Shown here one piece after another: positions 7,294 to 14,385 of a DNA stretch of 19,604 nucleotides. The position numbers were made by a program, and so were the translations under genes. Position 1 is the stretch's first letter. Every line of letters begins with the position of its first letter. A model generated the notes under the pieces. It had not been told where the DNA came from. It worked only from the letters and a program-made list of their open reading frames with translations, and made no database searches. The stretch lies in the NCBI GenBank assembly GCA_045601465.1, contig JAZRZU010000126.1:1-19604 (forward strand), given 5' to 3'. Origin of the DNA: RGIG3009 sp045601465 (GTDB lineage Bacteria; Bacillota; Clostridia; Oscillospirales; Acutalibacteraceae).

Positions 7294-9344
7294 TGGATAA
7301 GTATGTTGGAAAACGGTTAGACGGACGTTATGAGATCCAGGAGATCATCGGCGTCGGCGGCATGGCTCACGTATACAAGGCATATGATAACGTGGATGAT
7401 CGCATCGTTGCCGTCAAGATCCTGAAAGAGGAATATCTGCAAAACGAGGAATTTACCCGTCGCTTTAAAAACGAATCCAAGGCGATCGCTATCTTGTCGC
7501 ATCCCAACATCGTCAAGGTGTTGGATGTCAGTTTCGGCGACAGGATGCAGTATATCGTTATGGAATACATCGACGGTATTACGCTCAAAGAATACATCGA
7601 TGGTCAAGACGAGTTTAAATGGAAAGAAGCCGTACATTTTACGATGCAGATCCTGCGTGCGTTACAGCATGCGCATGACAAAGGCATTGTTCACCGTGAT
7701 ATCAAGCCTCAGAACATAATGTTGTTACCCGACGGTACCATTAAGGTTGCGGATTTTGGCATTGCACGGTTCTCCCGCCAAGACATGAACGCTACCCGTT
7801 CAGGGGATAAGGCGATCGGTTCGGTGCATTATATCAGCCCTGAACAAGCACGTGGCGAGATCACCGACGAAAAAGCCGATATTTATTCGGTGGGTGTCAT
7901 GTTGTATGAAATGCTGACCGGTCAGCTTCCGTTCGAGGCGGATAGTGCCGTTTCGGTTGCCATTATGCAGATGCAATCCGAAGCAAAACCGCCCCGTCAG
8001 ATAAACCCCGGTATCCCCGAGGGCTTGGAAGACATTACGGTCAAGGCGATGCAGAAGGATACTTCCAAGCGGTATCAATCGGCGGCGGAAATGTTGTGCG
8101 ATTTTGACGAGTTCAAGAAAAATCCCAGCATCCACTTCGAATACAAATACTTTATTGATGACAGCCCCACACGCTACATGGACAGCATTGGCAAGGTACG
8201 TGACGGCGAGGCGGGGAAATCCGCAGGACGGCAAAAGTCTTCCAACGAGGGGAAAAAGGGTGAAAAACCGTTCCCCATCATCCCGGTGTTATCCGCTATC
8301 ATGGCGGCGGTCGTGTTGGCTGCGTTTATTTTCGTGGGTGTTGTGGTGTATAAGAATTTCCTCAATAACACCTCCGAACAGGTGGAGGTACCGAACTTTG
8401 TCGGTATGACCATAACCGACGTGTCGGCGCACCCCGAATACAAGAAATGGTTTACGTTTGAAACACCGTTTGAGCAGTATAGTGACGAGCCGGTTGGTAC
8501 GATCATCGATCAGTCGTTAGAGGCGGGCATTTCGGTTAAAAAAGGTGTGAAGTCCATCATCCTGACGGTGAGTAAGGGACAAAATCTCGTACAGATCCCC
8601 AATGTTGTGGGTCAGCACCGTGATGCAGCACAAGCCGCACTGGAAAATGCCGGATTTGTGGTGCAGTATAAGATGGAGGTCAGTACCGAGGTCGCCATTG
8701 ATTTTGTTATTTCGCTGACACCCAGCGAGTATCCCGAGAAATTAAACTACGGTTCCGAGGTGACGATGGTGGTCAGCAGCGGTGAATATTCCACCGAACC
8801 CGTGCCTATGCCGGACGTGACCAAGCTGACAAAAGAACAGGCGCTCACCAAGTTGACCGATGCCGGCTTCAAGGTGACCGAGGCGGATATTTCGTATGTG
8901 GATGACCCCTCTGTCCCCGCAGATACGGTGCTTTGGCAGAGCATTACGCCCGAAATGCCCACCGTACCGGGTACGACCGTGCAACTGCGTGTGAGCACCG
9001 GCTATACCAAAGCGACGGTAACCATCCCGTTGCCGACTACGATGTCTACCCCCGTTGACCTGCAAGTGTTTGTCAACGGTTCGTTGCAACAGACCATTAC
9101 CGGTATACTGCCTAACGAGGTGTCCAGCAAGGCAATAACGGTGAATGAGAAGATGGATTCGTATACCGTAACGGTGCGTATTGCGGATAACGGCAAAGGC
9201 AACTACGTGTTGTATGCCAAGTATACGGTGAACGGAAAAACAGGTGAAGCGGTTGCGTCCGAAGGTCCGTACTTGGATGCCTTGACCGCTTTGGCACCAC
9301 TCCCGACCCCGACCCCGACCGTCGGCGGAGTCACCACAGAATGA
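7290..9344 (+). CDS. prkC: PASTA-domain Ser/Thr protein kinase (PrkC/Stk)
   Basis: Membrane Hanks-type kinase that senses peptidoglycan fragments and controls growth, cell wall and (in Bacillus) spore germination. The cytoplasmic kinase domain (about 14-280) has glycine loop GVGGMAHVY (21-29), K43, HRDIKPQN (D137) and DFG (155-157). The activation segment contains GSVHYISPEQA. One transmembrane helix spans about 330-354. Three extracellular PASTA repeats follow at about 365-430, 431-498 and 499-571. The last 113 residues form a non-PASTA, beta-rich tail ending in a Thr/Pro run. The first ATG overlaps the phosphatase stop. The next codon is also ATG (7293), and GGAGG at 7281-7285 has better spacing (7 nt) to that one, so the true start may be one codon later. 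Confidence 0.95.
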   Translation: MMDKYVGKRLDGRYEIQEIIGVGGMAHVYKAYDNVDDRIVAVKILKEEYLQNEEFTRRFKNESKAIAILSHPNIVKVLDVSFGDRMQYIVMEYIDGITLKEYIDGQDEFKWKEAVHFTMQILRALQHAHDKGIVHRDIKPQNIMLLPDGTIKVADFGIARFSRQDMNATRSGDKAIGSVHYISPEQARGEITDEKADIYSVGVMLYEMLTGQLPFEADSAVSVAIMQMQSEAKPPRQINPGIPEGLEDITVKAMQKDTSKRYQSAAEMLCDFDEFKKNPSIHFEYKYFIDDSPTRYMDSIGKVRDGEAGKSAGRQKSSNEGKKGEKPFPIIPVLSAIMAAVVLAAFIFVGVVVYKNFLNNTSEQVEVPNFVGMTITDVSAHPEYKKWFTFETPFEQYSDEPVGTIIDQSLEAGISVKKGVKSIILTVSKGQNLVQIPNVVGQHRDAAQAALENAGFVVQYKMEVSTEVAIDFVISLTPSEYPEKLNYGSEVTMVVSSGEYSTEPVPMPDVTKLTKEQALTKLTDAGFKVTEADISYVDDPSVPADTVLWQSITPEMPTVPGTTVQLRVSTGYTKATVTIPLPTTMSTPVDLQVFVNGSLQQTITGILPNEVSSKAITVNEKMDSYTVTVRIADNGKGNYVLYAKYTVNGKTGEAVASEGPYLDALTALAPLPTPTPTVGGVTTE
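9302..9319 (+). repeat. Three perfect tandem copies of CCCGAC
   Basis: The 6-bp unit repeats three times near the 3' end of prkC and encodes an alternating Pro-Thr run. Gain or loss of one unit would change the kinase tail by two residues without shifting the frame. It lies about 20 nt before the rsgA start. Confidence 0.7.
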
Positions 9345-10234
9345 GTAACCAGACGAAAAGCGGGATCATCCTGCAAAGTATCGGCGGTTTCTATTACGTA
9401 GAACCCGCCGATGCGGTTTATGAATGTAAAGCGAGAGGTGCTTTCCGAAAGGACGGGATTACCCCGCTTTCGGGTGACCGTGTTACTGTGACGGTACAGG
9501 GTGACGGTGTCGGTGTGTTGGAGGAAATCTTACCCAGCCGCAACCGGTTGTTGCGTCCTCCCGTGGCGAATTTGGATTGTTTGGCCATTGTGGTATCGGT
9601 GGCGGACCCCAAACCGAATCTCCTGTTACTGGATAAATTGATTGCGCTGGCGGAGGATAATGCCATTGAGCCTCTGGTGGTGATCACCAAATCCGATTTG
9701 GACGATTCGGCCGAACTGGAAGCGATCTATCGGCAGGCAGGGTTCCCGTTGTTTGTGGTCACTAATACCGATGCCGAGTCAGTTACCCCTCTTAAAGCGT
9801 TTTTAAAGGGGAAGATTACCGCCTTTACCGGCAATTCCGGTGTGGGAAAATCCAGTTTATTAAACCTAATCGACCCCGCCTTATGTCGTGAGACGGGCGA
9901 GATCAGCAAGAAATTGGGACGAGGGCGGCATACCACCCGTTCGGTGATCTTGCTCCCGTGGTCGAACGGCGGGTATTTGGCAGACACACCCGGTTTTTCT
10001 GCTTTGGATATTGAACGCACGCAACCCATTGACAAGGACAACGTTTTTCATTGTTTTCGGGAATTTGCTCCTTATTTCGGGGCGTGTCGGTTTACGGGTT
10101 GTTCTCACGTCCATGAGCCGGATTGCGCCGTGCGTGCGGCAGTTGATGCCGGTGAAATTCCGCCTTCTCGGTATGACAGTTACGTTAGCCTGTATAAAGA
10201 GGCACAGCAGCGCAAACCCTGGAAAACGTCGTAA
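9341..10234 (+). CDS. rsgA: Small ribosomal subunit biogenesis GTPase RsgA
   Basis: Circularly permuted GTPase that acts late in 30S subunit maturation. The 297-aa protein has an N-terminal OB fold (about 1-70), then the GTPase motifs in permuted order: G4 TKSD (116-119), G1 GNSGVGKS (164-171) and G3 DTPGFS (215-220). A C-terminal zinc domain follows with ligands C249, C254, H256 and C262. The start ATG overlaps the prkC stop (ATGA), with only a modest GGAG upstream, so translation is probably coupled. In B. subtilis the orthologue (cpgA/yloQ) also follows prkC and is itself a PrkC substrate. There rpe and thiN come next, but here they are absent and sporulation genes follow. Confidence 0.96.
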   Translation: MSNQTKSGIILQSIGGFYYVEPADAVYECKARGAFRKDGITPLSGDRVTVTVQGDGVGVLEEILPSRNRLLRPPVANLDCLAIVVSVADPKPNLLLLDKLIALAEDNAIEPLVVITKSDLDDSAELEAIYRQAGFPLFVVTNTDAESVTPLKAFLKGKITAFTGNSGVGKSSLLNLIDPALCRETGEISKKLGRGRHTTRSVILLPWSNGGYLADTPGFSALDIERTQPIDKDNVFHCFREFAPYFGACRFTGCSHVHEPDCAVRAAVDAGEIPPSRYDSYVSLYKEAQQRKPWKTS

Positions 10235-10258
10235 TCGTATTGGCAGCAACGATTTTTT
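10233..10258 (+). terminator. Probable weak intrinsic terminator after rsgA
   Basis: AATCG (10233-10237) pairs with CGATT (10250-10254). An inner TTG/CAA closes a GCAG loop, leaving a two-base bulge, and six T residues run from 10253 to 10258. The hairpin begins inside the rsgA stop codon. The stem is short, so termination is probably partial, but it marks the end of the housekeeping operon. Confidence 0.45.
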
Positions 10259-10269
10259 GTCACCTTTTT

Positions 10270-10298
10270 GCAATTTCAGAATACCCTGTTAATACAGC
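10270..10298 (+). promoter_or_regulatory. Candidate sigma-E-like promoter upstream of the small-protein pair
   Basis: GCAATTT (10270-10276) matches 5 of 7 positions of the sigma-E -35 pattern KCATATT. After a 14-nt spacer, AATACAGC (10291-10298) matches 5 of 7 defined positions of CATACANT. The spacing equals that of the much stronger site at 10623. spoVM is a sigma-E gene in B. subtilis, which is why I looked here. The match is imperfect and could be chance in this AT-rich gap. Confidence 0.35.
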
Positions 10299-10329
10299 CA
10301 ATGAATTGGCGGACCATGGAGGAGTGGGT

Positions 10330-10476
10330 ATGATGAGAAGACATTGCACGATAGGCGGATACTTTGTTGCGTTTGGTATCGGCGTATTGGTGGCGCTCAC
10401 TTTTCCTGTTCGTTTCATTTTAATTGTGGCGGCGGTCGCTTTGGTTCTGGCTGGATTTTCGCTGGTTCGTTGCTGA
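10330..10476 (+). CDS. Small two-helix membrane protein of unknown function
   Basis: A 48-aa protein I cannot assign to a named family. A short charged N-terminus (MMRRHC) is followed by two hydrophobic stretches, about 8-25 (IGGYFVAFGIGVLVALTF) and 28-44 (FILIVAAVALVLAGF), joined at P-V-R. It ends SLVRC, so a small hairpin membrane protein is likely. GGAGGAG at 10318-10324 gives good spacing to the ATG at 10330 or the next codon at 10333. The reading frame extends upstream to a TTG at 10240 but has no ribosome site there. It lies 19 nt before spoVM, suggesting co-expression during sporulation. Short proteins of this type occur in other clostridia as hypothetical proteins, from memory. The strong ribosome site, clean membrane pattern and position argue that it is real. 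Confidence 0.68.
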   Translation: MMRRHCTIGGYFVAFGIGVLVALTFPVRFILIVAAVALVLAGFSLVRC

Positions 10477-10481
10477 TTATG

Positions 10482-10488
10482 AAGGAGG
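10482..10488 (+). promoter_or_regulatory. Shine-Dalgarno site of spoVM
   Basis: AAGGAGG lies 7 nt before the ATG at 10496, an ideal ribosome binding site. It is a main reason to accept a 29-codon reading frame as a gene. Confidence 0.8.
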
Positions 10489-10495
10489 AACAGGT

Positions 10496-10585
10496 ATGAA
10501 AATTGTGATTGTGAAGAGCCCCAAATTTGTCGGCAGTATTTTACGGCGATTTTTCAAGATTAAAAAAACCGAACCATTTGAATAA
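10496..10585 (+). CDS. spoVM: Stage V sporulation protein SpoVM
   Basis: A 29-aa amphipathic peptide. In B. subtilis, SpoVM (26 aa) is made in the mother cell, binds the convex forespore membrane and anchors SpoIVA, the base of the spore coat. The core KSPKFVGSILRRFF (7-20) aligns without gaps with the B. subtilis peptide: K2, I6, K7, P9, K10, F11, G13, I15 and R17 are at identical positions, including the proline needed for correct localisation. The C-terminus is Lys-rich and three residues longer. Synteny agrees, since B. subtilis spoVM also lies just downstream of prpC-prkC-rsgA. It has a perfect ribosome site and is closed by a strong terminator 10 nt after the stop. It follows a 48-aa membrane protein and precedes a SipL-like gene. 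The gene is easily missed because of its size. Confidence 0.88.
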   Translation: MKIVIVKSPKFVGSILRRFFKIKKTEPFE

Positions 10586-10595
10586 AGACCACGAA

Positions 10596-10622
10596 AAGGC
10601 GCCGAAGGCGCCTTATTTTTTT
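10596..10622 (+). terminator. Strong intrinsic terminator after spoVM
   Basis: An 8-bp perfect stem, AAGGCGCC (10596-10603) with GGCGCCTT (10607-10614), has a GAA loop and is followed by A and seven T residues. It separates spoVM from the SipL-like gene, whose promoter starts at the very end of the T run. Confidence 0.9.
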
Positions 10623-10652
10623 GGAATATTCTGTACGTCAGGGGCATAGAGT
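10623..10652 (+). promoter_or_regulatory. Sigma-E-type sporulation promoter of the SipL-like gene
   Basis: GGAATATT (10623-10630) fits every position of the sigma-E -35 pattern GKMATATT. After a 14-nt spacer, CATAGAGT (10645-10652) fits 6 of 7 defined positions of CATACANT. Transcription would begin near 10659, leaving a leader of about 30 nt that includes the AAGGAG ribosome site at 10675-10680. Mother-cell sigma-E control is what is known for sipL in C. difficile. Based on pattern matching by eye only. Confidence 0.7.
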
Positions 10653-10688
10653 GGAGGTAGATGGATACGCTGAAAAGGAGAGAGAGGA

Positions 10689-12221
10689 ATGGAACTTCAA
10701 ACTACCAGTCGACGGATCGGTCTTGCCGAAACACTTTTTGATGATTTCGACGAGCGCCCGCTGGATTGCGATTTCGTGTTACCGGATTTTTTACCGGACA
10801 TCGCCGCTATTTTAAAATGTATGATCCGACCTGTGGTGCAATCACACCAGATCACCGGAGATCGTGTGATGGCAGACGGTACGGTATACATACAGGTTTT
10901 GTATCTGGACGAGGAGAGAAAATGTGTACGCAGCTTTGAGTCATCACAGCCGTTCACCTCGGTATTTCCTGTAAAAAACCTGCAAAATAATAACACCGTA
11001 TCGTTTTCAGCCAAGGTTAATTATGTAAATTGCAGGGCGACCGGCCCTCGCCGTGTGGATATTCACGGCGCATTTAGTGTGAAGTTGACCGTTATGGGTC
11101 AACAGGATATTGAACTGATTGAATCGGCGTGCGGTGAGAATCTGTATACAAAGGGATGTACGGTTACCTGTACCGTACCGAGTGGGAACGTCGAGAAAAC
11201 TTTTACCGTGAACGAGGTGCTGGAACTGAACGGCGCACAGCCTGCCGAAACGCTGCTGCGACATGAAACACATATCTGTCTGACCGATTGCAAACAACTC
11301 CCCGGCAAAGCAGTGGTCAAGGGAGATCTCTTACTGAAAGTGGTGTACGTCACCAATACCGAATCGGGTGCGGTCGAACAGCAAAAATATACCATCCCGT
11401 TCAGTCAAATTCTGGACGTGGACGGTTTGACCGAGGAAACCATGTGTGACTGCCATGCGGATATTTTATCAGCAGACGTGCGATTGTCACAAAATCCCAA
11501 CGGGGAAAACCGCTTGCTGTCGGTCAGCATAAAGGCGGCTTTGGGCATGGATTGTTTCCGTGACGAAACGGGAGAGATGATGACCGACGTATTCCATACG
11601 GTATATCCGCTGACGGTATCCACTTGTCGCATTGCGCCTTGCCGTATCACGGACATTCGCCGTGAGGTGCTGACTATACAACAAAACGTGGAACTGTCAA
11701 ACGGTGGGGTTTCGGAAATACTGGACGTGTGGGCTCAGCCCCTTGCGGTAGCGTGTGAAAACACGGAAAACGGGGCGGCCATTACAGGGCAAATGCTATT
11801 GCATCTGCTCGTTCGAGATGAAAACGGGCTGGTGTGTTATGAGGAGAAGACCGAACCGTTTACCTTACCGCAAGATGGGGTATGTGGGTCGGCAGACGTC
11901 ACGGTTTTGCCGCTGGATACCGAATATACCTTAGCCGGTGGGCGGTTGGATGTGCGGGTCAAGGTTTTCGTCTGCCGTCGTCTTTGTTTGACCGACAGCC
12001 AATTAGCGGTGACGGCATTACAGGCGGATGAAAGCGCCCCGTTCCCGTGCACGGAAGGGATGGAGAAGTGTCAGCTGAAAGTGTGTTTCGGCGAGCCCGG
12101 CCAATCGGTGTGGGAGATCGCCAAGGCGGAACACGCATCCCCCGACGCTTTAAAAGCAGAGAATGACCTGTCAGACGACTGCCTTGCCGAACGCACCATG
12201 TTATTGATTCCGTTGCGATAA
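10689..12221 (+). CDS. sipL: SPOCS (DUF3794) and LysM domain spore coat assembly protein, SipL-like
   Basis: Probable clostridial functional counterpart of SpoVID. SipL binds SpoIVA and is needed to attach the coat around the forespore; it acts in the mother cell. The 510-aa length and layout fit: three SPOCS/DUF3794 repeats at about 30-95 (starting VLPDFLPDIAAILK), 185-250 and 335-400, then a C-terminal LysM domain at about 461-510. The LysM shows GQSVWEIAK, the KAEND segment and a final LLIP. In C. difficile it is the LysM region that contacts SpoIVA. No signal peptide or membrane helix is visible, as expected. AAGGAG at 10675-10680 sets the start with 8-nt spacing. A sigma-E-like promoter lies upstream and a bidirectional terminator downstream. 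Other SPOCS-LysM spore proteins exist, so the gene name is probable rather than certain. Confidence 0.82.
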   Translation: MELQTTSRRIGLAETLFDDFDERPLDCDFVLPDFLPDIAAILKCMIRPVVQSHQITGDRVMADGTVYIQVLYLDEERKCVRSFESSQPFTSVFPVKNLQNNNTVSFSAKVNYVNCRATGPRRVDIHGAFSVKLTVMGQQDIELIESACGENLYTKGCTVTCTVPSGNVEKTFTVNEVLELNGAQPAETLLRHETHICLTDCKQLPGKAVVKGDLLLKVVYVTNTESGAVEQQKYTIPFSQILDVDGLTEETMCDCHADILSADVRLSQNPNGENRLLSVSIKAALGMDCFRDETGEMMTDVFHTVYPLTVSTCRIAPCRITDIRREVLTIQQNVELSNGGVSEILDVWAQPLAVACENTENGAAITGQMLLHLLVRDENGLVCYEEKTEPFTLPQDGVCGSADVTVLPLDTEYTLAGGRLDVRVKVFVCRRLCLTDSQLAVTALQADESAPFPCTEGMEKCQLKVCFGEPGQSVWEIAKAEHASPDALKAENDLSDDCLAERTMLLIPLR

Positions 12222-12224
12222 AGA

Positions 12225-12253
12225 AAAACCGTCCGTATTCGGACGGTTTTTTT
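12225..12253. terminator. Bidirectional terminator between the SipL-like gene and feoB
   Basis: An 11-bp perfect stem (12225-12235 with 12240-12250) has core CCGTCCG/CGGACGG and a TATT loop. It is flanked by A residues on the left and T residues on the right, so it can end the + strand SipL-like transcript and the - strand feoAB transcript. It starts 4 nt after one stop codon and ends 8 nt before the other. Confidence 0.92.
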
Positions 12254-12260
12254 GCGTATG

Positions 12261-14381
12261 CTAAGTCAATGCGGTAAACAGCATGCAAGCCAATATGCCG
12301 ATGGCGGTGGGCAGCGCAAAGGCAAGCAGTGTCCACCGAATACTGCCGGTTTCTTTTTTGATGGTGAGCAAGGTGGTGGAACACGGCCAATGCAGTAGGG
12401 TGAACAACAACATACTGATAGCGGTGTTCACCGTCCAGCCGTGCTGCACAAGCAGTTCTCGCAACGCACCCAGGTTATTGGCTTCTACCAGCGTACCGGT
12501 TGCTTTATACATCATGATAATCAGCGGTATGACGATCTCGTTGGCGGGAAATCCTAAAATGAAAGCTAACAAAATCACACCGTCCAGTCCCATTAAACGG
12601 GCAAAGGGATCCAAAAAGGCGGCGGTGTGGTGGAGTAAACTGCCGCCGTCAATCGTGACGTTTGCCAGTATCCAAATCAGCAGACCGGCGGGGGCCGCAA
12701 CGGCGAGCGCTCGCCCTAATACGAATATGGTGCGATCGAGTAGCGAACGAACCAGTATTTTCCCAATCTGGGGTTTGCGAAACGGGGGCATTTCCAGTGT
12801 GAAAGAGGAGGGCAACCCTTTGAGCAAGGTACAAGAGAGTAGCTTCGTTACTCCAAAGGATACGAAAACACTTAGTACGATCAAAGCGGTGAGCAACAGG
12901 GCTGACCACATCGTTTGTGCGGCGCCGCCCGTCGCACCGATAAAAAACATGGTCAAGATGGCAATCAGGGTGGGAAATCGACCATTACACGGCGCAAAAT
13001 TATTGGTGAGAATGGCAAGCAGACGTTCTCGGGGCGAGTCGATGATGCGTGCGCCCACCACACCGGCGGCATTACAGCCAAATCCCATCGACATTGTGAG
13101 AGCCTGCTTCCCGCATGCGTGGCATTTTTGAAAAACGTGGTCGAGGTTATAAGCAACACGAGGGAGATAGCCGATATCTTCCAGCAGTGTGAAAAGTGGG
13201 AAGAAAATCGCCATTGGCGGTAGCATGACCGAGACCACCCATGCCAGCACACGATAGGCGCCCAATACCACCGAGCCTATCAGCCAATCGGGTGCGCCCA
13301 TGGCGGTAAAAGCGGCCTGTAACCAGCCTTCCACCCGAAACAGCAGGGTGGATAGCAGTTCTGAGGGAACATTGGCGCCGCTGATGGTCAGCCAAAACAC
13401 CGCCGCTAATAATAACAGCATGAGTGGGTATCCAAGAAGGCGGCCGGTTAAGATACGGTCGGCACGGCGGTCGGCGACATGGTATGTTGGACGTTTGTAG
13501 CGAACCACACCTTTGCACAGTTGTTCAGCGGTGGTCACCACGGCGGATACGATAGCATCCCGTAAAATATCGGGGGTGATGCCCGCTTGGTGTAAGTCGG
13601 CACGGGCGGAAAGCAGGGCTTGTTGGATGGCGGGGGAATGTTCGATGGTTTGGCTATGGTAGCGGGACAGTTCTGCTTGCATCCCGTCATCTTGTTCTAA
13701 GAGTTTGAGCGCCGTAAAGCGACTGCTTAACGCATCCCCCAGTTCGGCACGCAACACCGGCTCTAACCGTGCAAGCGCACTTTCCACCGCCACGGGATAC
13801 GCAATCGCAAGCGGGGGGTTCGGTGGGGCATCCACCGTGTCGTCCAAAAGTTCCAATAAACGGGCAAGGTCTTTTTTGCGGCGGGCGGATATGCCGACGA
13901 CGGGGACACCCAGCCGTTTCGATAACAAGTTAAGATCCAGCGTGATGCCTTTGCGTTCAGCTTCGTCCATGAGATTGACGCAGACGAGTACCCGCTTTCC
14001 CGTTTCAATCGCCTGTAATACCAAATTCAGATTGCGTTCCAAGCAGGTGGCATCGCACACTACCAGTACGGCGTCGGGGTTACCGAAACAAATGAAATTA
14101 CGGGCAACCTCCTCCTCGGCAGAGTGCGCCATCAGGGAATAGGTTCCCGGGATATCTACCAACTGATATTGTGTTTTAAAAGAACGGCAGAGCCCGACGG
14201 CATTGGTGACCGTCTTTCCGGGCCAGTTGCCGGTATGTTGGTGTAAGCCTGTCAACCCGTTGAATACGGTGCTTTTGCCGACGTTTGGATTTCCCGCCAG
14301 TGCAATAATCTTCTTCGTTTCACAAAAGGATAAACCACGGTCAAGCGCTTGTACGCCGACCGCACGACGTGTCAGTCCCAT
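12261..14381 (-). CDS. feoB: Ferrous iron transport protein B
   Basis: GTPase-coupled Fe2+ importer of the cytoplasmic membrane. I place the start at 14381 (706 aa): AGGAGG on the - strand (14392-14397) lies 10 nt before this ATG. A longer frame from 14516 would overlap most of feoA. The G domain shows G1 GNPNVGKS (30-37), G2 region NWPGKTV, G3 DIPG (76-79), G4 NLMD (136-139) and G5 SAR (165-167). A helical region follows, then a polytopic membrane domain of many segments. The pore signatures are variant: GFGCNAAGVVG, APCNGRFP and GFPANEIVIP replace the E. coli-type GCNVPAIMA, SCGARLP and LAKE forms. Cys, Arg and Pro of the key motif are kept. The MGLT start and 24-residue N-terminal lead are typical of a clostridial FeoB subgroup, from memory. 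Paired with feoA; no feoC is seen. Confidence 0.93.
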   Translation of the reverse strand: MGLTRRAVGVQALDRGLSFCETKKIIALAGNPNVGKSTVFNGLTGLHQHTGNWPGKTVTNAVGLCRSFKTQYQLVDIPGTYSLMAHSAEEEVARNFICFGNPDAVLVVCDATCLERNLNLVLQAIETGKRVLVCVNLMDEAERKGITLDLNLLSKRLGVPVVGISARRKKDLARLLELLDDTVDAPPNPPLAIAYPVAVESALARLEPVLRAELGDALSSRFTALKLLEQDDGMQAELSRYHSQTIEHSPAIQQALLSARADLHQAGITPDILRDAIVSAVVTTAEQLCKGVVRYKRPTYHVADRRADRILTGRLLGYPLMLLLLAAVFWLTISGANVPSELLSTLLFRVEGWLQAAFTAMGAPDWLIGSVVLGAYRVLAWVVSVMLPPMAIFFPLFTLLEDIGYLPRVAYNLDHVFQKCHACGKQALTMSMGFGCNAAGVVGARIIDSPRERLLAILTNNFAPCNGRFPTLIAILTMFFIGATGGAAQTMWSALLLTALIVLSVFVSFGVTKLLSCTLLKGLPSSFTLEMPPFRKPQIGKILVRSLLDRTIFVLGRALAVAAPAGLLIWILANVTIDGGSLLHHTAAFLDPFARLMGLDGVILLAFILGFPANEIVIPLIIMMYKATGTLVEANNLGALRELLVQHGWTVNTAISMLLFTLLHWPCSTTLLTIKKETGSIRWTLLAFALPTAIGILACMLFTALT

Positions 14382-14385
14382 AACG

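Noticed and set aside
10240..10329. TTG-initiated longer form of the 48-aa membrane protein
   Set aside because: No ribosome site precedes the TTG, which lies inside the rsgA terminator hairpin. The ATG at 10330 has GGAGGAG.
10661..10741. Short frame beginning ATG just after GGAGG upstream of the SipL-like gene
   Set aside because: The predicted transcript starts near 10659, so the GGAGG (10653-10657) would not be in the mRNA, and spacing to the ATG is only 3 nt. The frame overlaps the SipL-like start out of frame.
12283..13131. 282-codon open frame on the + strand antisense to feoB
   Set aside because: Low-complexity Ser/Pro/Ala/Arg composition and no family motifs; the opposite strand encodes clear FeoB membrane segments.
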